DNA of 64,000 nucleotides, taken from NCBI GenBank assembly GCA_905221605.1, contig CAJNDS010000370.1, positions 63,623-127,622 of the forward strand, read 5' to 3'. Both the position numbers and the translations under genes were made by a program. The notes under the pieces were generated by a model. The model was given only the letters and a program-made list of their open reading frames with translations. It ran no database searches and was not told the origin of the DNA. This document shows, piece by piece, positions 51,871-61,482 of the stretch; the first letter of the stretch is position 1; each line of letters opens with the position of its first letter. This DNA is from Symbiodinium natans (Eukaryota; Sar; Dinophyceae; Suessiales; Symbiodiniaceae).

Positions 51871-52448
51871 CAAGAGAATCCTGCAGTCCCCTCTTCGCAC
51901 CCTCTTCAGCACAGCGTGCTAGCAGGACTCCAGGTTGTGTTGCCGAGGTGCTGGGTCCTTTGGTCGGTATCTTTGGCAAATCAGGCCTCAATCACCAAGG
52001 TCTCAAGCTGGGTCAAGAAGCACATGACAACTCTCGATGGAAACTGGGGCTTCTGACTCTGCGGAGCGGGTCCAACTGTCTGAGTCTCAATGTTCACCCC
52101 CAAAAAGGACCCCAAACCACCACCACCTCAAAAGTTCCATCAAACTCGACCAAGGGACTCCTGTGTCGAAATACCACGCACCGGGTAGAAGAAAAACTAA
52201 AGCGCAATGTACACTTGCTGTGATGATGCAATGCAGACGGCAGCTGCCCTACCAGGAAGCGACGCGCTTACCACGATCTACCGAATCATGACATCACAAC
52301 TCCACATTAACTCCATCCGGGGACCCAGAATCTACATAAAACACACAGCGATACGCGCTCTCCCTCAAGTCTCGACCCAGAAGACCGGAACTCGCTGAAG
52401 ATTTTTTCGAAGCACAGCTGTCCCAAGAATGACTTGGGGCAGTTCCCA

Positions 52449-52523
52449 AAACCCTAAACCCTAAACCCTAAACCCTAAACCCTAAACCCTAAACCCTAAA
52501 CCCTAAACCCTAAACCCTAAACC
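52449..52523 (-). repeat. Interstitial telomere-like tract (CCCTAAA on plus)
   Basis: Ten exact units. Confidence 0.97.
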
Positions 52524-52553
52524 GCGATGGCTCTGTTCTCCCAGTTCTCCCCA

Positions 52554-52635
52554 TAACCCTAAACCCTAAACCCTAAACCCTAAACCCTAAACCCTAAACC
52601 CTAAACCCTAAACCCCAAACCCTAAACCCAAAACC
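52554..52635 (-). repeat. Interstitial telomere-like tract (CCCTAAA on plus)
   Basis: About 11 units with CCCCAAA and CCCAAAA at the end; only 30 bp from the previous tract, with remnants continuing at 52662-52688. Confidence 0.95.
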
Positions 52636-52723
52636 GAGACCGCCCGAGTGACTGTTTGCATAAACCCAAAGCCCCAAAGCCCTAAACCGCGCCGAGGTGC
52701 CGTTCCATTTCTGAATTAGCTCC

Positions 52724-52779
52724 TCAGAATAGGGGACCCCCAGTATAGATCCCCAAGTAATTGGATCCATATTATAATA

Positions 52780-52810
<31 letters not shown>

Positions 52811-52883
52811 GTAGATATATACATATATATGTAGATATATACATGGACCCCAAGAAGGTACCCCGAATATCGTACACCCCCAA
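52724..52883 (-). mobile_element. Family-1 TIR element, copy H, with TA expansion
   Basis: On the minus strand it starts GGGGGTGTACGATATTCGGG and ends CTGGGGGTCCCCTATTCTGA. The usual core is enlarged to about 160 bp by a TA microsatellite at 52774-52845. Confidence 0.7.
52774..52845. repeat. TA microsatellite inside family-1 element
   Basis: TA runs with GTAGATATATACATATATAT higher-order units. Confidence 0.9.
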
Positions 52884-53244
52884 ACTTTCACAAGGGGACA
52901 GACAGAAGAGTTTCGGCGCGCGGCGCATTCCGAAGCAGATTTTCTCCCGGCTCCAGTTCACACAGCAAGACCCTAGCCGCAGAACTGTCACAGCGCATTC
53001 CTGCTGCTTGTAAAAGAGGCGAACTGGCGAAAGGCATCAAAAATCATGACTTGGAGACCACGCCGCTAGGCAAGGGGTGGTTGCGGGGGCCGGGAGGTTG
53101 TCATCTCAGGCTTCATAGGATGATTAACTCCCACCCGTAATGGAAGGATAATTTCTTACGGGCTTCCTGTAACAGTAGCTCTTTATGGGAAGGTATAGAT
53201 ATTTTGTGGAACTACTGGTATAATTAAACGATTATACACAGTGA

Positions 53245-53307
53245 TTTTGGAAGAGGTAGACAATTCTTGGGAGAGGTAAACAGCCAGTTTGGGAGACATA
53301 AACAGCG
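53245..53307. repeat. Three 20-22-bp tandem units
   Basis: TTGGAAGAGGTAGACAATTC, TTGGGAGAGGTAAACAGCC and TTTGGGAGACATAAACAGCG follow one another in an AT-rich patch (53105-53310). Confidence 0.65.
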
Positions 53308-53823
53308 TTTTCGCTCACAGCCCGGCCAAACGCCGTAACCAAAACAACCAAAACACAATCAATCGGGGAATCCTGCACTACAGCAACGGCACATCGCCCC
53401 GTTGGAGTCCCCTCTTGGAGTCCTCTGGTGGCGCTGCGCCATCGGGAAAAGTCATTTCATGGACCTGGCCGCGGTGAGTGCCTTGAAGATCGACTCCGAA
53501 CATTGCAGCTCAAGACCCCGGCGTGCTGAAGCCTTTTGAAGCCTTTCAACTCTTCAGCTCCCTAGAACATGCCTACAGCAGGCGGGCCTCAATACCTTCT
53601 CTTTCAAAAAGCTCTGGTGAGTACGTGGGCTCGCAAGTTCGTACCTGCGCAAAGATTACAGCGACTAATCCGGACTTTGGGACCTCCCTAACGTGGTGAG
53701 AACAGGGTCAACTTCTCGGGTGTCTCACTGCACCCCCCGACGACCACCCTCTTAGAAACTGGCACTGGGTACATCACGAGAATCAAGCACTGACCTGGCC
53801 GAAGTGGCCTCAGCGCTTAAAGA

Positions 53824-53848
53824 ACCCTAAGCCCTAAACCCTAAACCT
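53824..53848 (-). repeat. Interstitial telomere-like tract (short)
   Basis: Three and a half units, the first CCCTAAG; 67 bp downstream of the stop of the minus-strand exon at 53915. Confidence 0.8.
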
Positions 53849-53914
53849 TTAACTCGGGTTTTGGGCACAACATCAGTGACCCCCAGCTGCTTGAGCTCGC
53901 GCACATACCTCAGT

Positions 53915-54113
53915 TCAGAAGCAGTGGGGCTTCAGCCCGAAACAGAAGTAGCCTGGGAGAATAGCACCTTCGAAGATGTGCGAAGCTTGTAGTCTGAAGA
54001 AGAGAAGTTTCTTGGCCTCCTGCCCAATAAGAAGCCAAGCTCTGGGCATGTGTGAGTTCTCATCGCATGGGGCGTCCATGATGACAATCTTGAACTTGCC
54101 TGGAAAGCGCCGG
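53915..54113 (-). CDS. Unidentified, strongly coding-like exon
   Basis: Minus-strand segment after acceptor GCTTGCAG. The frame with one leading base reads RRFPGKFKIVIMDAPCDENS, then HMPRAWLLIGQEAKKLLFF and RLQASHIFEGAILPGYFCFG, ending LKPHCF-TGA. Alternating hydrophobic strands, few rare residues and G/C-rich third positions make this one of the most convincing exons in the window. A good GTATGT donor follows 6 bases after the TGA, so the TGA may be the real stop or the exon may end earlier. It has no start codon of its own. Family not recognised. Confidence 0.48.
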
Positions 54114-54136
54114 CTGCAAGCGTTCTACTTCTGAGC

Positions 54137-54265
54137 TCAGCGAATCTCACAGAGCTCCTCGAGTCCTCGAGTGCACGAGCAACGATACCATGCAAAAGAC
54201 AGGCAAAACGCACGATGCTTGACAAGGATGACGTAGTAAGGCTGAGCCTCGAATCTGACATACAT
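54137..54265 (-). CDS. Possible upstream exon of the 53.9-kb gene
   Basis: Minus-strand ATG-led frame MYVRFEAQPYYVILVKHRAF and then CLSFAWYRC, closing at TGA. A GTGAGA donor lies at 54149-54150. It is 23 bp upstream of the exon at 53915-54113 and on the same strand, so the two may belong together, but the phase across the short gap does not join cleanly with that donor. Confidence 0.3.
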   Translation of the reverse strand: MYVRFEAQPYYVILVKHRAFCLSFAWYRCSCTRGLEELCEIR

Positions 54266-55559
54266 GGCGACTTCTCAAACTGGTAGAGGTGTATGTTACC
54301 GAGTTTTTCAAGCTAAGCGATGGACATCCAGAGTTGCACGGACGATCGAAAGCCGACTGGACCCCAGTCCCCTTCACAAAGAAAGCGACATCCCGAACAC
54401 CAGCCCCAGCAACTTCAAAGAACAGTGAGGCCCCTGCCATACTCAACCAGGCGCGTCCGGATCTCCCCTGCCACCACCACCATCGTGGCCTTTGAAGCGC
54501 GGAAGCAATGCTGGACGGTTTGCTACTTGTTGGTGCTCTGGTGCTCTCGGCGCATGCAATGAAAAGCCATCACTAATTGAAGTACCCTCCCGCCCGTGTT
54601 GTTTGTGCGTGGCGCTTATTTTCTGAGCCGCTCGTGAATGAATCCTGTTTTGTGCTCTCAGGGTCCACCCACCTTGGGAGCGTCTTGGATGGGTTTGGGA
54701 GGCCCAAACCTCCTTACCCCAAAACGTAGGAACTTGGAGAGGGATAGGGGTGCCCTGTTTTCATGGGGCATGGGGAGTCGGCACCGAGTGAGCTCAAAGA
54801 ACATGGAAGTATGTGAGCTTCCAAGCCTATAGCGAGCCAGCAGTTGACTTTCCTAAGCTTGCCCTCGGCTTCGGCTTGGGCCATTCTCTTCTGCAAGACC
54901 CCTTTTCCATGTCTTCGTCTCATGGCTCGTGATCTGGTCCACAGGGCTTGGGCCATTGGGCGAGGAGGCGAGGAGGAGGAGGAGGATGAGCAGGAGGAGC
55001 AGGACTGACTTAAATCAAACACCACCCTCAGATTGGGAATGAAACGCCCCAAACCCCAAAACTCACAAAGCCCCCAAAAGTAGACTCCAATGCTAAACCC
55101 TAAGCCCATAAAACCCTCAAGCCCCTACGGTCCGGAGACAAGAGAGCCCCGCCGCGTATCCTTTCCTGGGGTTTCGGGTTTGGTCCAACAACTCCACACC
55201 CAGAGTGGGAAACATACAAAGGGGCTCAAGAACAACAGCACAGCCAGCCCGACAGTGTGTTTATGTGTAGTACGTATGTATATGCAGCGGCATTGTGTAA
55301 TTATTGTCGGAAGCGGCAAGAACGCTGCAAATAGCATGAACAGTTGTGACAGCGCGTCGAATCATCGAACATTCGTCTGCAATACGGTTTATGAATGGCA
55401 TAAACCCTGAACATTCGCAAAAGGCTTGTGGGAGCTTAGATTCTGGGAGCGAACCCATGTAGGAACTTGGGAAGCACACACCCATAGCACACATGCTCAG
55501 GCCGGAAGACAAACAAAAAGACATGCGCGATCGCCACAGCATCCATGAAGGCTTTTTTA
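54266..55559. other. No supported gene
   Basis: A GAGGAG repeat patch at 54961-55005 and a degenerate telomere-like remnant at 55092-55112. Confidence 0.3.
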
Positions 55560-55563
55560 CCCC

Positions 55564-55627
55564 CAAATAGAAGAGGCTCCCCCTAGAGGGACCCCCAAAA
55601 AGGGCACCCCTATTGTCGGAAACCCCC
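55564..55627 (-). mobile_element. Family-1 TIR element, copy G, shortened
   Basis: On the minus strand starts GGGGGTTTCCGACAATAGGG and ends CTTCTATTTGGGG; about 65 bp, with the core lost. Fifty bases before a long telomere-like tract. Confidence 0.65.
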
Positions 55628-55677
55628 GTATGTGGTTTCCTGGGGGTTCTTATTTCTAGTTAGGGAAATAAAGGGGG

Positions 55678-55806
55678 CCCTAAACCCTAAACCCTAAACC
55701 CTAAACCCTAAACCCTAAACCCTAAACCCTAAACCCTAAACCCTAAACCCTAAACCCTAAACCCTAAACCCTAAACCCTAAACCCTAAACCCTAAACCCT
55801 AACCCT
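55678..55806 (-). repeat. Interstitial telomere-like tract (CCCTAAA on plus)
   Basis: Eighteen units, essentially perfect. Confidence 0.98.
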
Positions 55807-55881
55807 ACTTTCGGAAACCCCTTAGATGGGTTCGGACTTGTCCAGCAAGGCCTGGGCCCCCCATGAGCTGCCCCGCCAGTC

Positions 55882-56041
55882 GGTTTTAGGGCTCGGGTTT
55901 TAGGTTTTAGGTTTTAGGTTTTAGGTTTTAGGTTTAGGGTTTAGGGTTTAGGGTTTAGGGTTTAGGGTTTAGGTTTTAGGGTTTTGGGGTTTGGGGTTTA
56001 GGGTTTAGGGTTTAGGGTTCAGGGTTTAGGGTTTAGGGTTT
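55882..56041 (+). repeat. Interstitial telomere-like tract with TTTTAGG block
   Basis: Starts with six TTTTAGG units and continues as TTTAGGG with TTTTGGG and TTCAGGG variants; inverted relative to the tract 75 bp to its left. Confidence 0.97.
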
Positions 56042-56086
56042 CTGAGCCACTTAAGGCTGATGCCATGGCGCCTACAAGGTCCGCAG

Positions 56087-56187
56087 CGTTTCAGAACCAT
56101 AGGGGGCCCTTAATGTAGACCCCCATATAGTAGGATTCCCTTTTAAAAAAGGGCCCCAATAAGGTACCCCTAGCTTAGGAAACCCCC
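56087..56187 (-). mobile_element. Family-1 TIR element, copy F
   Basis: On the minus strand starts GGGGGTTTCCTAAGCTAGGG, core AAAAGGGAATCCTACTATAT, ends AAGGGCCCCCTATGGTTCTG. About 101 bp. The minus frame reads WGFPKLGVPYWGPFLKG, a by-product. Confidence 0.8.
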
Positions 56188-56678
56188 AGATTGTCAAGAG
56201 CCATGGAGCCCCGTAAAAGAACAACCCGTGTGCTTTCCTGGCTCCTAGTAAAATGCCCTGCAAATATGGCTGCAACCAAAAGCTGCAGCCATCCTGGGAC
56301 CCCGGCCCATTGACACCCCAGCGCAGGCTATGCAATAATGCCTCAGCCGTCTCCATGGTGTGCTCAGAGGGAAGATGTGGGGGGAAACAGAAGCACCTCG
56401 ACAGACTTCGCGGTGGAAGAGGGGGGGGAGTAGAAGGAGTGCTTATATTTGGGACCAGGCTTCCAAGATGCGAGAAGCTGCAGGAATGCAAGAGTCTAGA
56501 AGCTCAGCCCCAAGCACGAACTCCAGCTTCGGCACACAAAACACTTTGAGGGGGAAGTTTTTAAGTTGACGTTGAGGACTCTCTCAGACAAACCCTGCTG
56601 CACTGCTGAGGTTCCGACCGCCCTCGTACCACTGGGAGCCGGCCGAGCCTGCAAGCTCTAAGGCAGCTGCGGCAGCTT

Positions 56679-56790
56679 CAGGGTTTAGGGTTTTAGGGTT
56701 TCGGGTTTGGGGTTTTGGAGTTTGGAGTTTAGGGTTTAGGGTTTAGGGTTTAGGGTTTCGGGTTTCGGGTTTAGGGTTTAGGGTTTAGGG
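56679..56790 (+). repeat. Interstitial telomere-like tract with TTTCGGG units
   Basis: About 112 bp; mixes TTTAGGG, TTTTAGGG, TTTGGAG and TTTCGGG. Supplies the stop codon of the minus-strand ORF at 56771-57085. Confidence 0.95.
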
Positions 56791-57085
56791 CAGCTTGGCT
56801 TAGTCTGTGCATGGGCAGACGCCGAATGATAAGAACTTTGTTGTGTTCTCGTTCGTGGTCGCCGCCCTCCTTCTCCGCCCCTCCCCTTCCAAACTCTAAC
56901 CTTAGAGGCTTCTCCCCGAAACATGGGTCTAAGGTAGAAAAAGGGCGTTCATTGTCGGCATCTTCCTTGTCACCACGAACAGGTGAACCCAAGCTGTCAT
57001 ATAGGATACAGAATGCCTGCTTGCCTTCTTGGTCTCCTAGCGTTCGAAAAAGAAAAGCTGTACGACTTTCGGAGATGAAAAACAC
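56771..57085 (-). CDS. Unidentified ORF ending inside a telomere-like tract
   Basis: A 104-codon frame with protein-like composition (FLFRTLGDQEGKQAFCILYD, then an acidic/basic middle, KVLIIRRLPMHRLSQA). It runs straight into the tract at 56679-56790, whose C-strand contributes LNPKP and then the TAA stop. Upstream it is open back to a TGA about 15 bp before the first listed codon, so the start is not fixed and it may be the last exon of a longer gene. No family recognised. The reading could have been cut short by arrival of the repeat. Confidence 0.42.
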   Translation of the reverse strand: MFFISESRTAFLFRTLGDQEGKQAFCILYDSLGSPVRGDKEDADNERPFSTLDPCFGEKPLRLEFGRGGAEKEGGDHEREHNKVLIIRRLPMHRLSQAALNPKP

Positions 57086-57821
57086 AGCAGCAAGTCAGCA
57101 AGTCTCCTGATTCTGGTGAAGAGCTAGCGAAGCTCGTTCAGTTTCGACCTCAAATAAGAGAAATCCTGTCTGTGAGCCTAGTGCACTCGGTCCAACAACC
57201 CCTTATTGGCATGCCCAACCTTTCGTGGATCCTGGCATCTGGCGATCCCCTAAAGACCCCGCATCAAATTGAAGGAGACTGCCCCTGGGACCCCTTGTGG
57301 ACCGTGTTGCGAACCGCTATTATACACTTCTAGGCACATTCTCCTTGGGAGCCTTGCGGTCTGCGGGGTTCTCTGGAATCCGCAATGGGGGTAATTAGAT
57401 GGGGAACTGTATCTTAGAGGGAGGGGATTTAAATATCCATGCTTTGAATGCCCTCGCCTGCTTGCCCCGCAGAAGAGCTGCAGCCTGCGTGGAGGTGTCA
57501 ATTTGTAGCATGGCCGGAACCCACGCGAACCTACGCGAACCTACGCGAAATCCAGCCCGCCGGAACAAAGTTCGCCATCCTACACAGACCCAAGCCCCAA
57601 GCCAAATTTGGTTGGTGTAAAACCCGGCAAGATGATAAGCAATCACCCTGATCATCGATTCACACGGCCCAGCTGATGGTAATGCTACTGAAGCCAAAAC
57701 GAAATGCTGAAGCCACTCGCGTCCTGCGCAGGGCATGCACGCAGCCTACACGGATATCACGGATGTCGCATCAGTTTCCCGCCGACTGACTCAGAAAGCG
57801 GCTTCAGCAGTATCATAACAG
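57086..57821. other. No supported gene
   Basis: Three copies of ACGCGAACCT at 57524-57548; weak open frames on both strands. Confidence 0.3.
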
Positions 57822-58059
57822 TAGTTTCCCGTTGACCTACGCGGTGCTGGTGCGTGCCGATGATAATGCGAGCCTATGCACCTCAAGGGAACGCCAACGT
57901 GAAGCGATGGTGAGGTTCGCCCTACCGCTACACAGGCCGCAAGGCAAGCAAGGTATGGCAGAACTCGCAAACACCGCACCGAACTTTGCTGAGCCCTCAT
58001 CCAGCCTTGCAGCAAGTGTGAACGTCGATGGTGCAGGAGGCTTGCCAAGGATCGCCAAG
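57822..58059 (+). CDS. Unidentified exon candidate
   Basis: A 238-bp segment bounded by acceptor ATCATAACAG and donor AAG-GTGACT, open with one leading base: SFPLTYAVLVRADDNASLCT, then REAMVRFALPLHRPQGKQGM and NTAPNFAEPSSSLAASVN. It ends in phase 0. The minus strand is also open here, so orientation is likely but not certain. Confidence 0.33.
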
Positions 58060-58970
58060 GTGACTACACGTCCTCTCTTGATCGGTTCAATGTATCATCT
58101 GTTGTGCATAATGCAGTACGCCACTGGGCCTATCCTAATTGCCCATACTTCCCAGTCCCGCACAGCATGACCCATGCAGGCTTTAGGCAGTGTAGGCATG
58201 CGTTAACGACGGCGTGCGGAGAGCTCAACCATCGAACCGTTCGAGCCGGAAGGGAAGCAATTGAGCAATGAAACATGACCATACCGCGCACCATGATGCA
58301 CCATGTCACCGCTCTCGGTCATGAGTATACTTTAGGAACTGCAGGGGTGCAGCGGGAGCAGTGCCGTCTTGTTGATAACAACGTCTGACAACATCAGAGG
58401 CCACCACAGGATCAGACCTGGAACAGGTTGCTTCAAGGACGCCGATTGGAGTACACCAAACTGACCAAACACCTTTTTCGTCGCAACTTGTCTAGCTCCA
58501 GGGCCTCTGCTGCTCTCACGCCCAGTCTGCACAAATGCGGCTCGACAAGGGGTGCTGAGCATGTTAAAATTGCCAGGGCCCTGGAGAGCAACGCCGTGAC
58601 TGTGGTTCGAAGCTATGCCGACATGTTCTCTATGGTTTTGTCATGCTGTGGCAATACGTGGCAGAGCCTCTGGCGAACGGCCGCCGAGATGTAGCAAAAC
58701 ATATACAAGGAGGTGATGCTTTATGGCCCTTGTGTTGCAAGCAGTCCCCCGACCGAGACATACCGACGTAGGGCTTCCAAGAGCGTTCAGAGACAAGGAA
58801 AATTAGACAGCACGTTTACATTTTGGGGCTCAAGGGGCTGTCGGGCCTCAAGCCCGTGGACTTGCTGCATTGAAACCAAAGGGATCAGAGGAGAGCCCGG
58901 TTGCCAAACGCAACGCTAGCGAGATGCAACGCGGCCACGGCATCAGGCATCGAAAAGCAAGGCACACCCC

Positions 58971-59351
58971 ATGCTTGATGTCTTCGGGCTTCCCTGTTCC
59001 AACCCTCAAAACTCAACCCCACTAAGGATGCGCGACCCGAAGCTTATGCTGCCTATATCCTGCCTCTATGGTTTCAACGAGCTACAGTATGCTGCTTCGA
59101 TGCCGGATGCCGTTTGGTTGCCGAATTCTCCAGAGGCACGGGCTGCAAGCCCCCGCGGTCACAAACAGCTCGCAGGGGGTTCGAGCCGTGTCAAGCCTGA
59201 CGCGATGTACCAGGGAAAGTTGGGCGAGGGAATGGAGAGCTTGCTTCTAAGAACTGCAGGCATCTGCAGACTTCTTCATGTTCGCATGGGCACTAGTCTG
59301 GTTGCTTCCTGGCAGCCCTTTTGCATGGTCCAAGCTTGCCAAAAGCCGTAG
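58971..59351 (+). CDS. Unidentified 126-codon ATG ORF
   Basis: Starts with ATG and reads MLDVFGLPCSNPQNSTPLRM, then KLMLPISCLYGFNELQYAAS and MYQGKLGEGMESLLLRTAGI, ending at TAG. Third positions are about 60% G/C and composition is protein-like. There is no domain I recognise. It could be a single exon of a longer gene. Confidence 0.35.
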   Translation: MLDVFGLPCSNPQNSTPLRMRDPKLMLPISCLYGFNELQYAASMPDAVWLPNSPEARAASPRGHKQLAGGSSRVKPDAMYQGKLGEGMESLLLRTAGICRLLHVRMGTSLVASWQPFCMVQACQKP

Positions 59352-60566
59352 GCAGGCGTACGGGTAGCCCTCACTAAGTGATGCTTCTTAACAAGCAGTC
59401 CGTTGCAAACATGGTTCAAAGACACGGAGGGGGCAGGGGTGCATTTGTTGGCGTTGGTGCCACACGAACTCACAGACATTAAGGATGCAACAGCCTGTAC
59501 TGTGCGTTTCGCTCTACAGTCCCTCTTTCCGAGATAGGCAAGTGCAGGAGGGCATGGCGGATGTGGAGCCGGAAATGCAGGAAATTAAGCTCACGGCCTC
59601 ACATTCGGAACACCCCGAAGCCGGCCGAGGAGTCTCCACCAGGTGCCCGGCTGCAGATGCGCCTCGGAGTTGTGAAGCTCTTAAGTGCTTCAGAGGCCCT
59701 TTTTCAGGCTTTCATGTCGTCAACTCTGGAGAAACTTTGGAAGCTTTGCTTCGTACAAGGTGTGGCCTGGCCAATGTGGAGGCAAACGAAGCACTCAAGT
59801 TGATTTCCAACCAGTTGCCTTAGCCCAGGCACAGGCATCTACCCAGCACTTGCCTTGTGTCGCGGGGGTCCTCAGTGCAGGCAGGGGGCGATACAGCAAG
59901 GCCCTGTACATGTCGGCATGCCAACAGCACAAGTTTGTAGCAAACAGCACTGGAAACTTCCTATCAGGACAGTCAGTCCGGTTGATCGCTAGTGGTCTTC
60001 AATGCAGCCTCTTTATGTCGACAGGAGAAGCAGCAGGGACGTCGTGTGATGTCGACGTGTCACAGCTCAGACTCAGATTCCAGGCTCCCGGGTCCAAATA
60101 AGGCCCAGACAATGATTCCATCATCCCACAGACGAGATGTAGAGTGGTAGGGGTTCCCTGAGGCCATCCGATGGAAGCACAGAAAGTGGAAGAAACAACA
60201 ACGTGTCCTCTGAAAGTCCGCACACCAAAGTGGAATTCACTGCCTCCTGGGGCACATCGGATGCAATTGTAGTCAGAGCCTGCCTTCCGCCTCATACTTC
60301 TCGAGAATTGGCCGCTTGAACTCCTGCAACCTGATGTTGGCAGGGACGCAACGGTGAGTTACAGAGAAACAATCATGAAGTTCTTATGTCAAATAAACCA
60401 CGGAAACGGCCACCACTACTCTCAAGCCAGGGCGTGTGGCCACCCGCCAATACAACTTGCAGCCCTATCCTTTTGCATTATGGTTGTGATGGCTGCCTCA
60501 TCACCACTCACCTGGCCTGGTCACATCGCGAGCATCCCAGTCCCAGAGTCTTTCAAAGCCCAGAAT
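59352..60566. other. Conflicting open frames; no supported gene
   Basis: All three plus frames at 59485-60101 look protein-like in places (ETLEALLRTRCGLANVEANE in one, KFVANSTGNFLSGQSVRLIA in another), so an exon is possible but cannot be placed. Confidence 0.25.
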
Positions 60567-60666
60567 GGGGTTGTCCGAAATTAGGGGTAATTACCTGGAT
60601 TGGGTCCTGATCAGGGAATCCTACTATTTCGCGGTCTGTTTTGGGGGTCCCCTATTTTCGTAAACC
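60567..60666 (+). mobile_element. Family-1 TIR element, copy E
   Basis: Starts GGGGTTGTCCGAAATTAGGG, core TCAGGGAATCCTACTATTTC, ends GGGGGTCCCCTATTTTCGTA then AACC. 100 bp and close to consensus. Confidence 0.82.
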
Positions 60667-60727
60667 GTTAAAGGGTTTCCCAACCAAGCATATACGTCGA
60701 CGCCATCCAGCCTCCGCGAACATCGAG

Positions 60728-61050
60728 CCCAAACTTTCGGCGTACTGCGGCTTCTACTTTAACACGAGCCGTTTCCGTGCCCCCGGATCGGGAACTCCCC
60801 TTCTGCGTAGTTCCTTTGTATTGGAAACAGACTACTTCCGGGCCCCACTGCCGGAAATCTTTTCCGCGATACTGCATCTGTTCTGAAAAAAAGCTGCTTG
60901 GACCAAGATGGTCCAAGGTTTCGACGGAAATCCATACGGCGCTGGTACCCATGGCCCCCGGGCCGGGAATCCCCTTCCACGTACTGCGTTTGCACCGTAA
61001 AAGCCGTTTCCGGTCCCAGCGGGGAATCCCTTTCCGCGGTCGTACCCAAA
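60728..61050. repeat. Diverged tandem repeat, unit about 60 bp
   Basis: Four or five units share GGGAATCCCCTTCCACGTAC, then TGCGTTTG, AAAAGCCGTTTCCGG and GCCCC in order. Clearest at 60779-60849 and 60952-61018. Confidence 0.6.
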
Positions 61051-61076
61051 ATGTGTACGCAAAACTTGCTGGAGTT

Positions 61077-61482
61077 CTGGTCTCAAGACCGGTGGCACTA
61101 CCCTAACGACGCTAGTGTTTCAGATGCTAGAATCACATGGCAGGAGTTGGTTTTCGATTTCATAGGTGAGTTTGGGGTTGTAAAGGGTTTGCTCGAACCC
61201 CATACCCGCTTAAGCCTTCTTACCCGACGTTTTCGAGATCATTCTGTAAAGCTGCTCGCAGCAGCTGGCGCACCTGCAAAGGGGTTTACAAATATTTCAC
61301 ACCTCAAGTGCTTTACAGGCGGTTCGGCTGCTGGCATTTGCGCGCGTAGGAACTTTAGCTGTCCTCACATCGTATGGGGTTTTCTTCTCAGCCGTTGTTC
61401 CAGTCATGCTAGTCGCAATGCATTAGCGCGGAGCCGCCCCAATGCTCACTTTACGCCATCCTGGGAATTTCTCCCCAAATAG
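61077..61482 (+). pseudogene. Possible retroelement ORF tail
   Basis: Plus-strand frame reading LLEFWSQDRWHYPNDASVSD, then RITWQELVFDFIGEFGVV, TRLSLLTRRFRDHSVKLLAA and HLKCFTGGSAAGICARRNF, closing at TAG. From memory, C-terminal parts of dinoflagellate non-LTR polyproteins carry a W-x-EL-x2-DF-x4-G segment followed by a Phe/Leu-rich part and an FG-x-GI-x-R end, which this resembles. No reverse transcriptase motif lies upstream, so it would be a 5'-truncated copy. A GTGAGT donor at 61164 makes a host exon a real alternative. Confidence 0.3.

Noticed and set aside
58815-58842. Possible relict dinoflagellate spliced leader (CATTTTGGGGCTCAAG)
   Set aside because: Compared with the known CATTTTGGCTCAAG it has two extra G, the 5' part does not match, and the downstream sequence does not look like a retro-copied mRNA.
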